Below the pieces are notes generated by a model that was not told the origin of the DNA, did not search any database, and was given only the letters and a program-made list of their open reading frames with translations. Below are positions 37,471-50,681 of a DNA stretch of 64,000 nucleotides, piece by piece. The translations under genes and the position numbers were made by a program. Source of the DNA: Caprimulgus europaeus (taxonomy: Eukaryota; Chordata; Aves; Caprimulgiformes; Caprimulgidae); contig OU015529.1 of NCBI GenBank assembly GCA_907165065.1, forward strand, positions 9,039,054 to 9,103,053. Reading direction: 5' to 3'. Every line of letters starts with the position of its first letter. Position 1 is the stretch's first letter.

Positions 37471-40400
37471 ACTATAGTCTTTATTTTCCTGCAGTGAAAT
37501 GAACAAACTAATAATCTATAAATGCAAATATAGCCCTCATAGTCAAGGGCTTCTTGACTCTGTTGACATTGCACTATGTTGTCCCAATGTTCTTCATTAG
37601 TATTGAAGTATGTGAAGAGTTCTCTCAGTTTTTTGGAGCTACAATAAAGCATCTTTCGCTCTAATGCAAAAATTGGATGCTTCCACTTCTCTCAATGCCA
37701 AGATTCTTCCAGGCATGAGTAACCTTTTTGCTTTAGATATAAAGAATTTTCAGCCTACCTTTTAAGATAATGATAACCTAAAAGGGTAAAAGGTAACAGG
37801 ATTTATGTTTCCAGTTAGGACTTTTTAATAATGTGGGGAAATGATTTATTTGTTTCTTCTTGTAAATGCATACAACGATGTCTTGAGATAATGCTTTTTC
37901 TAAAGATTCATTTGTCTCCTCTTCATATAATTAATGAAAAAAATGTAGGCTAGGCCAGCAATACTTTTTTTTTTTAATCTAGGCTGATCTCACCAAGAGA
38001 AAACTAAAATGTTCTAGCTTCATAAGCAAATTTTCCATTTCCAGATTTCCCTCGTGCTATTCAAATCCTTCTTCCCTGCAATATCAAGCATAATTAATAT
38101 TACAGGGTTTTTTAATATACTCCTAAAAGTAATGATAGTTCATATGACTAAATACGTTGCACTACAGGAGAAAATAAACTTTAAAACAGGTGATAAACTT
38201 ATCACATAATTATATAATTCAGAGAAACTGGTTAAGAGAGAAAGTTAGATTTTCTAACAAACTCCAAATTACATTTTCATCTCTTCTTCTTTACAAGATA
38301 TAAGTAACTTACAGGCACCATTTAGAATCATCTTGACAAAAAAATATCTTTGTTAATCTTCATGAATCAGAGACCAAATGGATTTCACATGCCAATGATT
38401 TGATGCTGCTTACTCTGAACCAGAAAATCTCTTGTGCATGACCCAAGTACTCTTCCGGCATTCTCCTTTCTCTATGCAAGACCATGTTTTTGGCAATGAT
38501 GCAGACAAACTTACATATGTAAAAGGCTGAACTTGGAAAAGCAGAATTCTCACCTATCAGAAACTGTTCTTTCAAAGTATGGGAGGAGAAATATGCACAT
38601 TTCTTCTCTTGCATTTTGACCTATTTCAGATATTTCCCCAGACTTAGAAAGTAGATGATAGCTATATTCCAGACAGCAAAAATCAAGATACCATGTTTAC
38701 ACTGAACCAAACCACATCTCTTAAGAACTACTAACACAGCTTTCCCAACTACTTCTTTCCTTTAGCTAGTAGAATTAGATAGAATCAATGGTAAAATAAT
38801 CATTCACAGTTCATGAACAATATTACTTCTTAAACTGAAATGCATCTCCTCCTAAATTTTTACTTTGCAAATATCAGTGAACAGTTCACAAAATTTACAT
38901 ATATTTAATTCTTTTAAAAGATAAATATTAATGAAGTGTGCTAAATGTTAATATCAACAACAGGGCGTTCATGAATCTGCATCCCCAGGCATAAGCAGTT
39001 TGTAACAGTTTATTTTGTAATCATTTTTAATATAAAGTTCTCCTCAGTGGAACACTGATTATACATTGAATAATATTTCATGGAAAGAATACTCATATAA
39101 TCATGAAAACAAGGAGTATAGGTCTTTGGTTAAAGACTTACATTAAAGATCTTAATATTTAAAAATCTCACTGTTAACTAGATTTAAAAATTCATAAGTA
39201 TGAATTCTGCCAGTAATTTCAAAATGAAATGTAATAAATTTTCAAACGAAAATGTACTAAAAACAAACATGAAGGACATAAAATTATTTCATAGGATCAT
39301 CTCTCATGCTATTCGCTGCTTGTGAAGTTCTGGGAGGTTCCAAGGGTGTTTGTATATTTTCATTATTTAGAAATGAGTCCTCAGAAAGAGCTGGAAAGGT
39401 CGCACTTCAGCAACATTAAATAATCTGACAGCCCTGAAAGTTGGAGTGAAGGTATTGTAAATGTCCGCAGCAATTAGACCAGATTAATATATACATGTAT
39501 ACATACACTACAGCCCAAGAGGTTTATTGCATTTTCATTAGTTGTCACTAGATTGTAAAAAATGCACTATAAGTGTATTTCTAGAAATTATATTTAATTA
39601 TTAAACAGCTTACATCTTGTTTTTTAGAAAATGTGCATTAATATGACTATTTTATTATTGTTGCATTTGTGGTCAATCACTGAGGAAGACGATTGCAAAG
39701 AAATACTTAATTACAAACTTAATGCAGAAAGTTCGATGCTATAGTACTACAGAGTGCTACAGAGTTCTCATCTGTTTTCATTTGATCTTCCTTGCATTCA
39801 TTTTACTTTGCATTCAAGATTTTGGGTTGGGTTTTTTTGGTTTTTCTTGTTTGGGATTTTTTTTTAACCACTGTTTATACAAGACTACCAAGATTTATTT
39901 AATTTTGATGCAATTTAAAGAAAAAGCAATTTAAGAAATATGTATTTGAAGATACCATGCATACACCATAATTTCCAGAATATTTTATGAGGACAGGCAA
40001 GTTACGTTTTCTCCTTCTCCTTCAAATTATGTAATGTAACTTTGATCATTTTTTTGTCATTTAAGTCTAAGCTTTATCACAATATGGCAATTAATACTTT
40101 CAAAAAGATGATAAATTCTGACGAAGCCAAGACAAAAATGCAAAGCACTTCACCCGTCTGGGAGTGGAGACTGCAGCTTAGCCATGTGCAAATGCTACTT
40201 ATCCATTAAATGTTCAAGAATATTAAACACAAAATTAAGACAAAGATATTAATAAATCAGAATGTCATGGCTTTATCTAGTCTGTCAGCTCTACAGTATT
40301 AGGGAATTTTAGAAAGCAGTGATGTTATCTAAACTATTCTTCTACCTGCAACAGTAATTTCTATACTGTTAATGACGTTATAATATGAACACGAAGCATA

Positions 40401-42024
40401 AATATCACAGAAGTTTATGTACAATAGATAGCGCATCTGGCAAGCTGCAATATTCCTACTTTTAGGAAATCAAACTCTACCTATTACACGACAGTTTCAA
40501 ATTACTTTTAATATTCCTAGATGACTGAGGAGTTTCTGACTAGATATTCAGAAAGTATGTCCAGAATATTTACTTATCATACTTGTTTTCTGTGATATTG
40601 ACAGAAATTGTCAGAGAATCATACCTTCTCCTTGAACAATGAATGGTGAGCCTTCAAAAAAACACCACAAGTGACCCATGGGAGGGTGATCATTACAAAC
40701 CAAATATAAAGGCAGGGCAGATTCCAGACTCCTAGTTTCCTTCTTATCCTTCTCGTCTTTAAAACCACGTTTTTGTCTATCAGTCCATTCCAACATCTGT
40801 AAATCTATCCAATACGTTGTACTCACAAGTTCTCTTCCTGCATAAAAGAACTTTACCTGTCCCTGCCTTGTGAAGTCCATCAAATTCATGCCTTATTGCT
40901 TACCATTGCTCCCCATCATAAACATGCCTGGCCTTTTTAATATCTAGGATATCAAAAACATCTAATCTGCACCATCTTTTATTTGACTTTATTAAAAAAG
41001 ATACCAATCCAAGAGATACAGGATTATTAAGAACAGAACACATAAAAGAGTATAGGTAGTTGGAGAAAGTATGAAGATAAATACACACATTTACTTTTCT
41101 CTGGTCCCTTTCCTATGAAGAGCCCCAATCTCCATTAGTCCATTATAGCACATAATCTTGTGAACTTCCTGGAGCAGAGATGACACTGTTACTTCTTTAT
41201 GAAGTGCCAAATAAGTGAAAATAAATGCTACTGTCTACGTTGCGACAACAATGCTGTATCTGCCAACACTTCCAGTCTTGGTTGACTCTCCTTGGAAAGT
41301 TATCTGCCCTTTAAGAAGAAAACTTAAAAGATATGGCTGTAAAAAAGGGGAAAAGGTGACTAAAATTACACTAGAGCTTTGCGCTAGGGTACTGTGAAGT
41401 CTTTCATAACAGGAGTCCTGGTCTGTCAGTCTTGATGTGCTCCAACTAGGTTTATGTTGTTTTTGATGGGCAGGATGCAGAGTACTACCATGAAAAGCAA
41501 TGCTTGCTCCTGTGTGAGCTCCATGCAAAACAGAGCCTTTAACTCTGTAATCCCAATGTGTTCCCAAAGGGCAATTCACAGAATAAAGTATTTTTCAAAA
41601 CAATGGGCACAAAATCTCACCCTAAACAATGACAGAATGAAGAAAAAAAAAAAAATAGCTACTACAGAGCTCAGTGGTATAACTTTCAATGGATGAAACA
41701 ATTAATGCATCCCAGCTGGGAGCGACTGGCAAAGCTAAAGCCTACACTCCTCAAAAAGTAATTTTTTCATGCTAGTCTGTGCACCTCAAAGACTCAATCC
41801 CTCTACAAAGAGGCTATTAGACAGGAGTTTTAGTTGGACTTCTGATTAGTAATTGATCTCCTATATTTTGTAAGCATCACCCTAGATGCTTGAACTAGTT
41901 ATTGCTAGAATTACCTGAGATGGATGTGTTACAGTACACTAGCTATGATCAGTTATTTTACAGGAAAGAAGGTACTTTCTTTGCTTCCTGGGGTATGCCA
42001 AGGGCGACAAATCTGTAATTAATG

Positions 42025-42630
42025 TGTGATGGGCTGACCCTGGTTAGATGCCAGATGCCCACCAAAGTCACTCTACCACTCCTCTCCTCAGCTGTACAGG
42101 GGAGAGAAAAATATAGTGGAAGACTCATGGGTCAAGATAAGGACATGGAGAGATCATTCACCGATACCATAACAGGCAAAACAGACTCAACTTGGGGAAA
42201 ACTGATTTCATTTATTACCAATTAAATTAGAGTAGGGTAATGAGAAAATAAAATCTAAATCTTAAAACATCTTTCCCTTACCCCTCCCTTCTTCCCAGCC
42301 TTAACTTTGCTCCTGATTTTCTCTACCTCCTCCCCTCCAGGCGTGCAGGGGGACAGGGAATGGGGATTGTGGTCAGTTCATCAGATGTTGTCTCTGTCAA
42401 TCCTTCCTCCTCAGGGGCAGAACTCCTCACACTCTTCCCATGCTCTGGCATGTCTCACTCCCAGGGGACACAGTCCTCCATGGAATTCTCCAACACTGGT
42501 CCTTCCCACAGGCTACAGTTCTTCACAAACTGCTCCAGCATGGGTCCCTACTATGGGGTGCAGTCCTTCAGGAACAGACTGCTAAAGTGTGGGTCCCACT
42601 GAAGTCACAAGTCCTGCCAGCAAATCCAAT
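42025..42630. mobile_element. Endogenous retrovirus LTR fragment (avian)
   Basis: The block starts at TGTGATGGGCTGACCCTGG. It contains GATAAGGACATGGAGAGATC, then a segment around ACTTGGGGAAAACTGATTTC with TTTATTACCAA, then GC-richer sequence with repeated motifs of the type CTGCTCCAGCATGGGTCCC. I recognise this layout as an LTR abundant in many neoavian genomes; I cannot name the subfamily with certainty. No internal retroviral genes lie beside it, so it is a solo or fragmentary LTR, broken at the high-coordinate end. The polarity is uncertain: a TG at the low end fits either direction, and an AATAAA on the minus strand near 42210 weakly favours minus. Old enough to have diverged, but still easily recognised. 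Confidence 0.8.
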
Positions 42631-45600
42631 ACAACATGTTTCAAAGTATTCCAAAACTTTTTACCTTTCCTGAGAAGACAGAGACATGCCTTTTTGATTT
42701 TTAAAAGCTTTCAATGCAAAATTTGGTATGCATTATAAAAAAAATTTTTTTAAAAAAAAACAAACCCAAAAAACCAAATACCAGCTAATGTAAAATAAAA
42801 TGGAATAATACAAAAATAGGTAAACTCAGAATGCAGTCCTATAAAAAAACCATCCACCTGATCACCTGAAATATGCTACTTCCACAGGGCCATGCTAACC
42901 AAAACAGCCACTCTTACAGTTGATAAACCTGAGAGCTCATTATTATTTACTATTTTTAAATAAATACTCTAGTAAAAATAATAGGGTTTTGCTAGAAATG
43001 AGCCCCAAAGACATGCTTACGATCAAAGACTGTAACTATTTATGTGACCAACCACTTGCTTCTGTATTCAATAGCAAATTAAAGAAAAAAAAGAAAAAAG
43101 TGCTTTAACAGAACACTTTACTGCATCCCTGGGACTGATGAATGTGGTAGATTAAGGGTAAAAAAAATCAGGATTACAGAGTACTGAAATTTACTAAACG
43201 AGGACCCTTTTTGACGTCAGAGGGAAAAAAGAGTACCCAGGAGGCATACTAAAATCCTGTTTAGTAATCCAAACAGATGACAGAGGTGGGATATTACTGA
43301 TGCAGAGATTGTGTGGGAACAGTTACAGCAGAATCCCCTCACAAGTCTCTATTTCACCAGCCTTGAGCATTTTTATTTTCTATCCATCATTTTCTGACTG
43401 TCTGTTGGTTTGCTTCTTAACTCAAGCCTGCATAGGATAATAGGCTACAATTACATTAACCGCCTTTCATCTCAGTTTGAATTAAATTTGTTCTGCGTGC
43501 CAGCATGAAAATCTGTCCCAAGTCATTTTGCTTAAGTAAAGAATAATAAACTCCCTCAGTCCAATAATTTAGCCAATGGTTTTAATATTGTAAAATATTC
43601 AGATTTTTTTCAACTGAGAGATAATCTCAAAATTAGTACTTAAGAGGAAAATTTCAGTTACAATATCTGTCAGTAAAATATATATATATTCTGCATTATG
43701 ATAGTGATTTTAAAATTATTTAAAATACAGTCCTATCCTCAATTGTTGTCATGTTCCTAAGGTCTTTTTTCTCACTTGAAACACAATTCTAGTGACTGAA
43801 ATGGCCCATCACATCAGAAAAACAAAGTATTTGTAACATTTTCCATAAATAAGAGAGATAAATCAACTGAGAACACAGTGGAGAAATGTACTCTGAGGTG
43901 AATGCTCTTTTGGGTAAGTTGGAGTAGAAAAAATCCAAAGAATTCACTCTACAATTATTTTATGTTTGCAAAGCATCTTAATGCCTTATAGCAAACATTT
44001 CAGTCTTGGATCAAATCTAAAGGTTTCATTTCAAAATTCTCCAGTGACTGAGACAGGAAAAAAGAAAAAAGAAAAAAAAAAAAAAAGGTGCATCTTCTGT
44101 TCTACAGTTTTAAGCTTTTTATGTTCTTTCTCTCACTCTTTTTTGTTCGTTTGTTTGGTTTTTTGTTCTCTTTTGGATTTTTCTTTTTAAAGGAAATATA
44201 ACTGAAACCACTCTGTGATTTCAAAGTTCTACTTCAAAAGTGGCTTTGGACAAGTGTTCCGAGCACCATATCATTTTTGAAATGACAGAATATTTTATAA
44301 GCAATTTTGGATTTATTTGTTTACTATCAAGAAGAATAAGCACAAATGAAGAAGACAAAATTACAAATTCACATAAACTACTTTAAGAAATATACAAGAA
44401 TTATCTTGAAATATTCTGTTTTAAAAACAAAAAGTGCAGGTGTTACTGATTTTTTTTCCGTCCAGGAAACACATGGTTTCCACGTCATTTTGGGAAAAAA
44501 AAAAAAAAAAGAAACCAAAACAAAACCTCAAACAAACAAAAAACCCTACAAGAATTCAAAAACCAGGAAAAAATCTTACCTTTTGTCAACATCAGTTGAT
44601 AATTAAAACTTATGGGGGGGGGGAGGGAAATGCACCATATGACCTATAGCCAGAACAGAAGGAAATTTTGGTAATTTGGGTGGGATTCTGGAAGTAAGTA
44701 TAGTTTTCTGTAGAAATATTAAGGAAAATTCCTGACTTCTAGCTATGACTGGAATTTGCAGAAGAAAATATTCACACAAAATGTTTCCACATTAAAATGT
44801 GTTAATAGAATGTATGACAATTTACTGTATTATGAGCCAGGATTAGGTTGTACTATTTATTCAGTGCTTCTTTTCTGTTTCTAGGCATGCATTTAACTGG
44901 AATAATTTAATCTGAACTTATATCACCTTTATAACAAAGCTATGTTAGTCACAATTTCTTTCATTCTTTTTTCCCTAATGAAAGAACTACTGTCTGCTGA
45001 ACATTCACTGTAATTTATTTTAAGGTCAGTACTTAAATGACTACTATGTTGCAGAAAATTCATATGATACAAACATAATAAAGACAAGAGATGAGAGATT
45101 TGTAGGTTGCAGAAATTAAGTGTCAAAGGTAAAAGCTGAGGACAGGTATGGAGTATGTGTGAGTTCAAATATTGCAATTAGAAGAATCAACATCCTGTGG
45201 CTTAACAACTAAGTCTCAAAACAACCCACAATGTTATCATAACTTTAACTGCAGAGAAATACATCAGGACATTGAGTAGATGACCAAAACCAGGCAGATA
45301 AAATTCTACAAAACTGAGCACAGAGAAAACTCTAATCAAAGCTTCTGAAGGGTAAATGTCAAAGCATTTATTAAATCATGTAAACTATTTTACAAAAAAG
45401 CTATTATTTTCCCAAAAAGCGAGAACAAAAGCAACAAACTAATGGTATAAGAAAGGTTTCGTGAAAGTCAATGAGAAAAAGAAAAGAGCATTAAGAAAAA
45501 CACATAATGAAGTTTAATCCTTTTTCTACTCTAAAAGCAGCGTTGGAAAAAGCATTTGATTTTATACATGTCAGGGCGGTTTAAATACAACAGAAAAAGG

Positions 45601-45638
45601 TGAAAAAAATCTTTAAGTAGAATTCAACAATAAAAGCA

Positions 45639-45684
45639 TTTTCTTTTTTTTCTTTTTTTTTTTCTTTCTTTTTTTTTTTTTTTT
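45639..45684. repeat. Pyrimidine (T-rich, CT) tract
   Basis: About 45 nt of T with occasional C on the plus strand, ending in T16 and then AAATCATACC. No AG follows that would make a plus-strand splice acceptor. On the minus strand it is an A-rich tract. Confidence 0.9.
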
Positions 45685-46121
45685 AAATCATACCTTCCCC
45701 AAAGAATGGATTTATGGAATTCTCATTTCTGAATCTTAGAGGTATTTTACTTTTATGTGGATGGCACTGAACAGCAGTAAAGTTGTTCATCTGTTTAGAT
45801 GTGCTGTTTCCTCTTCCTTTATTCATAAATAAAGAGGAGGCAATCTCTCTGTTCAACATGAAGGACTGATTTATGTATTTTTTTCATTTTTTACAATCAT
45901 CATTTGTCACCTTCAATGCTACCTTAACTCAGAAAACTTTACCAAGTCCAGAAAACAACAAATAACAATAAAGAGAAGGAAAATGGATGAACAAGGACAT
46001 GCAAAGTATCAAGAGTGGTTGGGAAGAACTTTGGGAACTGTTTTTGCGAAATTCTTGCCGCTATTCTGTACGTGACAATTCATAATTAGCCTCTTAAGAG
46101 CCAGAGAAAGTAAACCATATG

Positions 46122-46148
46122 TTCCCTGATTTGCACCAAATCAGGGAA
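46122..46148. other. Inverted repeat, 11-bp stem and 5-base loop
   Basis: The arms TTCCCTGATTT and AAATCAGGGAA are perfectly complementary around the loop GCACC. Function unknown. Confidence 0.7.
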
Positions 46149-46363
46149 ATATCCCCTCTTAAACTTAACAAGGTGTTATTGTGTATTTAAATATTTATCT
46201 GACTCAGGGCCCAAACCTATGTTTAAACCAACACTATATGTAAGAAAGGATAAAATGCCTTAAACAAGAACAGAATTAGAAAATAATTTTGAAGCATCTG
46301 TTAAAAAGTAATTGCTGCCTTCATCTCCTTCTGATTCTTGTAAGAACTCATTTCCAGGTCAAC

Positions 46364-46458
46364 TGGGGGTTTTTCATTTGTTTTTTGTTGTTTGGTTTTG
46401 GGGCAGGGGGGTAGGGTGGTTTGTTTGGGGTTTTTTTGTTGTTCGTTTGGGGTTTTTT
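46364..46458 (+). repeat. G/T-only low-complexity tract
   Basis: Nearly all G and T on the plus strand, with motifs such as TTGTTTGGGG and GGGGTTTTTTT and a G-dense core at 46400-46430. It is the longest of about a dozen similar tracts in the window. Confidence 0.85.
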
Positions 46459-49450
46459 AAGTTAAACCTTCTTTATTATATCTGATTTATTAAATCTCTT
46501 TTGGCATATCTGACTTTTCATTTACCCTTTAATTCCTGTAATTTCTCTGTGAGCAGCCCAACAACTTTTCCTCCAGGACAGTGTGCCATTTTGGACAGAT
46601 TTCCTACATTAGTTTGGCAATCTCACTCACAGCTTTTCTACTTAAGCATTTACTTTGACTTCTGGTACTTTGTTGTTTTGGATTTTTTTAAATTGCTTTA
46701 AAATTTATTTTCTCATACTATAAAAATAATAGATGGAGAACTAAAGTTGTAAATCAATCCTTCTGAAGTGATAATCTAATAAACCACTCAGGATTCACTG
46801 TTGAAGTTTAGGATAACATCAGGGCTCTTGGGTTGATTTATGCCCCTGTAATCAAGCTCCCCAACCCCATTATCTAAGCTCAATAAAGAATGTCACTTAC
46901 TTTCCAACGCAAAAAAAATATATATAAAAAGCTCAAAGCATGCAAAGGTTATGCAGCTTAGTTCATATTTTATACTTTCTAAAGGTGATTCTTCAGTGCA
47001 GAAGAGAAGAATAAGGGAGCATTTCTAATATTAAAACATTATTATCTTTCAGCTGGTGAGTACAGATAGGACTGATCCTGTGCTATTTGTTGTTGCCCTA
47101 TCAGTTATCATTCCCTGAAAATGCCTTGCATGTGATGGAGAACTTGCTTCTGCTGACAAATTTTGTTAGTTTATATTATAAAAGGCAAAATGTTACAGAT
47201 ATTTTTCAGTAAAACCGTTTATTTTAACTTACTGTCTTTTCATATTTAGTTTATTTTATGTTATTTGCATGATAATTCATTCTAAGAATGAAAAGGCAAA
47301 GAAAAAAGGATGTTTATATATGCACACGTGCTTATATACAATCAGCCTGCAGAATTCAGGTAGTGTCCAGATTATTAAACAGCAGTGAAAAAAATATTTA
47401 CCTTAAGTAGACAAATATGCATCAAGAAAGAATAAATGATATAGGTAGTCATATAAGATTTCACTGATCAATTATATAATAGAACTTTAATCCAATTTCT
47501 AAAACAACATAGTTTTTATAGCCCCCTATTTTTTTCATGTTAATTGTACAGTGAGTTAAACTACAATTCCAATATCTACTGTTTTCTAAGCAGCTCTTTA
47601 AAATATTGCATGCAGTACTCTTAACATAACTCAGAATAAAAAGAATATACCATTTTAGTGAGCCCATTATTAATACAGAAGCTAGTGTTACAGAAATCAT
47701 TTCTAGCACTGCTTATACTTGAAACTTGTTTTTTCCTTCCTCTTGCTTAATGAAGAAAATGAATAAATAGCACAAGCCAAAGGTGATAGATTTAATCACA
47801 GTGTAGCTTCATTTTTTTCTCCTTATTTGTAAGTTTTTAAAAATAGATATTAAAAAAAATGTGCAAGTTGAATACTGAGCAATCCATATCAACCAGCATA
47901 AAGTGGAACTATTTTAATTTCAAACTTAGCTGTGTGTTGATAGCTTATAGAGAGCTATGAGCTATCACACTGGTATTTTCTTTTCCCACTGCTACCTGTA
48001 TACTTGTAGTAGCTTAATGATAAATTGATTAAACCAGGTGTTTACTTCAACACTAACAACTCTTGTATCAATATACTAATTACCATACTAATGGCCTATC
48101 AGATGCAAATTATAAACCCAGATCTATATTGCACAATGGATAATGTTTTATTTGAGGGTTAAGATTTGAGACTATTGAAGCAATTTTCAAGAGCTTCAAA
48201 AAGTCACAAGCAGTGTAGATCTATTAAGAAGAAATTAAGATTTAGAGAATATATTTTGTTAAAGTCACGATTCATTTCATTAAAAAGAATCAAATGTTTG
48301 GATTACTATATACATTAAACTTGTACACTGAAAATAAAAACGTGGATCTTCAGGTCTACGTTAGAAAATTGCTTTCCCTTCAAATAAAAAGTTTCATACA
48401 AATCCCTTCTCGTTTCATAAGATAAATATATTTGCTCAAGCCTACTTTTTATCATCAATATATTCTTCCTGCTTTAAATATCCCTACATTCAATATAAAA
48501 TAATTCATGCAAATCATGATTGAACTAGGTATAGAAGCACATCCACTACAATGTATTGACTTGGATAGCACAAGCCCTGACACCAGACACAAAAGTACTC
48601 AGTCTTTTGAGCCTTTGTTGAATCTTGGTCAAAATTTATGTGATCAATTTGCTGGATTAAGTAGCATCAGCAACACCACCATTTAAAAGCTACCGAATGC
48701 TTATACTAGTATTATAAAAGTATTTTCAATACAGAACAACTCTATAATATCTAATATTTTCAGTTACTTGTCAATTAATAAAAGCAGTATCACCTTCAAA
48801 TCCTTCAACCTGATGTTCTTTTAAAATGGCAAACAGATTCTATTAAAAAAATATTATTTTCATTGTGAATGCTCCTTGAACACATTCTCTGCCCAGCTTA
48901 AAAAGAAAAACCTAGAACGTATAAGCGGTATGTGCTACATCAGTTACACTTAGTAAAGAAATATCTGTTTTGATGGTTAAATCCCAACTCACCTCCCATT
49001 AGGTATATATTTTGAATTTTCCACATACTGCAAGAGTAAGGGAAAGAGGTATTTTGACAGGCAAATGTTTTTATTTGATTTTTTTAAATGGCCTGATAGT
49101 TCAAGAGATAACTGTATTGAAGTAATTACTGAAGCAATAAATACTTCCTACTGGATTTAATTACAAAGTTATTTTATAGTTAAAACTAAATCCATTTTAA
49201 TAAATTTCAGACTACATTTAGTCAAGCATCTCAGAGAGAAAATGATGGTTATTAGCAAAATACAGACATGCTAAATATAGAACAGGTCAAATAATTTCCT
49301 AATTATTTCTATTTAAAAGGATTTTTCTTTAAATTTAAAATAAAACACCTATGTTTTCACTCATTTAAAAAGCATAAATGTTATTTATCATTTACTGAGA
49401 ATTGATGCTTTGTGCATTAGTGAATTTTGCCAGCTGTGCTTTTTCGGGCC

Positions 49451-49507
49451 TTTTTTGTTTGGTTGGGGTTTGGGTTTGGTTTTTTTTTTTTAAAGGTGTT
49501 TTGGGGA
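49451..49507 (+). repeat. G/T-only low-complexity tract
   Basis: TTTTTTGTTTGGTTGGGG followed by TTTGGGTTTGG, a T run and GTGTTTTGGGG. Same class as the tract at 46364-46458. Confidence 0.85.
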
Positions 49508-50650
49508 ACATTCAATACTATTTAATAGCCTTACCGTATTATGGTAGACAGATTCTTCCCTGTCACAAGTCTCAAAAAAAAGAAAAGTCACAATTTACAT
49601 GAATGTGCAAAGTTAACCAAGTGCAGAAACAGCTGGGGTTCCTTTGAAATCATCTCATTTATCAGTTCCAAATTAGAAGAAAACACGTCATCTGTATCAA
49701 TACGCAATATACCTGTGGCTCACAACAATTTGCACTGCAGTTTCTCTTACAGAGTATTTAAAGTCTAACAGTACATAATGACATACCAGTTCTGCATGCT
49801 GCAATCAATATCTGTATTTAAATCATAATGTTTTTTACAATATAACTCTACTCTCTTTAAACTTCAGTCATCCAAATCTCATTTCTGTTGATAATCATTT
49901 AATGAAAATTGATCAATTCTCCTTTCACTCTAATAAAACACTGTAAAAAATCATGCTAGCAGTATATAGTGCAACCATGTATGATTCAGGGAAAAGAATT
50001 TCATAAAGGTTTTTTACTGGAATATTTTTAAGTGCTTCTACCAGAAAATGTTATCTATTTTATCCTTGGTGGAAATCACAGGAGAAAAGTGAACCTACAA
50101 AGACGACCATAAACAATTAATGTATCTCCAGATGTAGTCATCAAAATAGTCTGTCAGCATCTGCTATTGAATATCTCACGTTGGTGCCCATTTAGAAGTA
50201 ATGAGCAGTTGCATTGCACTGGGGCAAGAAGCAGCTGGTTAATCCAAAGTGCTTGCAGGGGGCAGCAAGCCAACAAGGCCAACAACAGCAGGACACCTCG
50301 GGATGGAGCCACACGCCCAGCTGCATGCACAGCATCTCGCCTCCCAAAGGAGAAGTGGGGTTCCTGGGAAATCAAGGGAGGGGGAAGATTTCTTGGAAAT
50401 ATTCAAAAAAGCTTTCATTCCCTGTCAGGCAAGTAGCATGTACTTATGACTCTTTGTCACATGAATATTTGGGTGTATGACTCCTAGAATCTGACAGACG
50501 TTCTGTCTCATCTCCTGATTGGTTTCTTGTTGTTGCTGTCATTGTTATGATCCAACATCATTCTAAGAATTAATCTTGCTCTAAATTGAAAACTAATAAA
50601 AAGAACCTGTTTGTTTATGAAACACCTGAAAACTGATGGCTTTACACAGC

Positions 50651-50681
50651 CAAAACTGTATTTTTTCTAAATACAGTTTTG
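50651..50681. other. Inverted repeat, 13-bp stem and 5-base loop
   Basis: The arms CAAAACTGTATTT and AAATACAGTTTTG are perfectly complementary around the loop TTTCT. No terminator role is expected in this intron. Confidence 0.7.

Noticed and set aside
41235-41579. 114-codon minus-strand open frame
   Set aside because: No recognisable protein, no splice or promoter context, and it overlaps open frames on the plus strand.
45695-45775. Minus-strand open stretch (CHPHKSKIPLRFRNENS...) ending in a GTATGA donor-like site
   Set aside because: The ATRNL1 frame passes directly from the 60268-60361 exon to the 31099-31151 exon with conserved protein sequence, leaving no room for this segment. It has no pyrimidine-rich acceptor on the minus strand.
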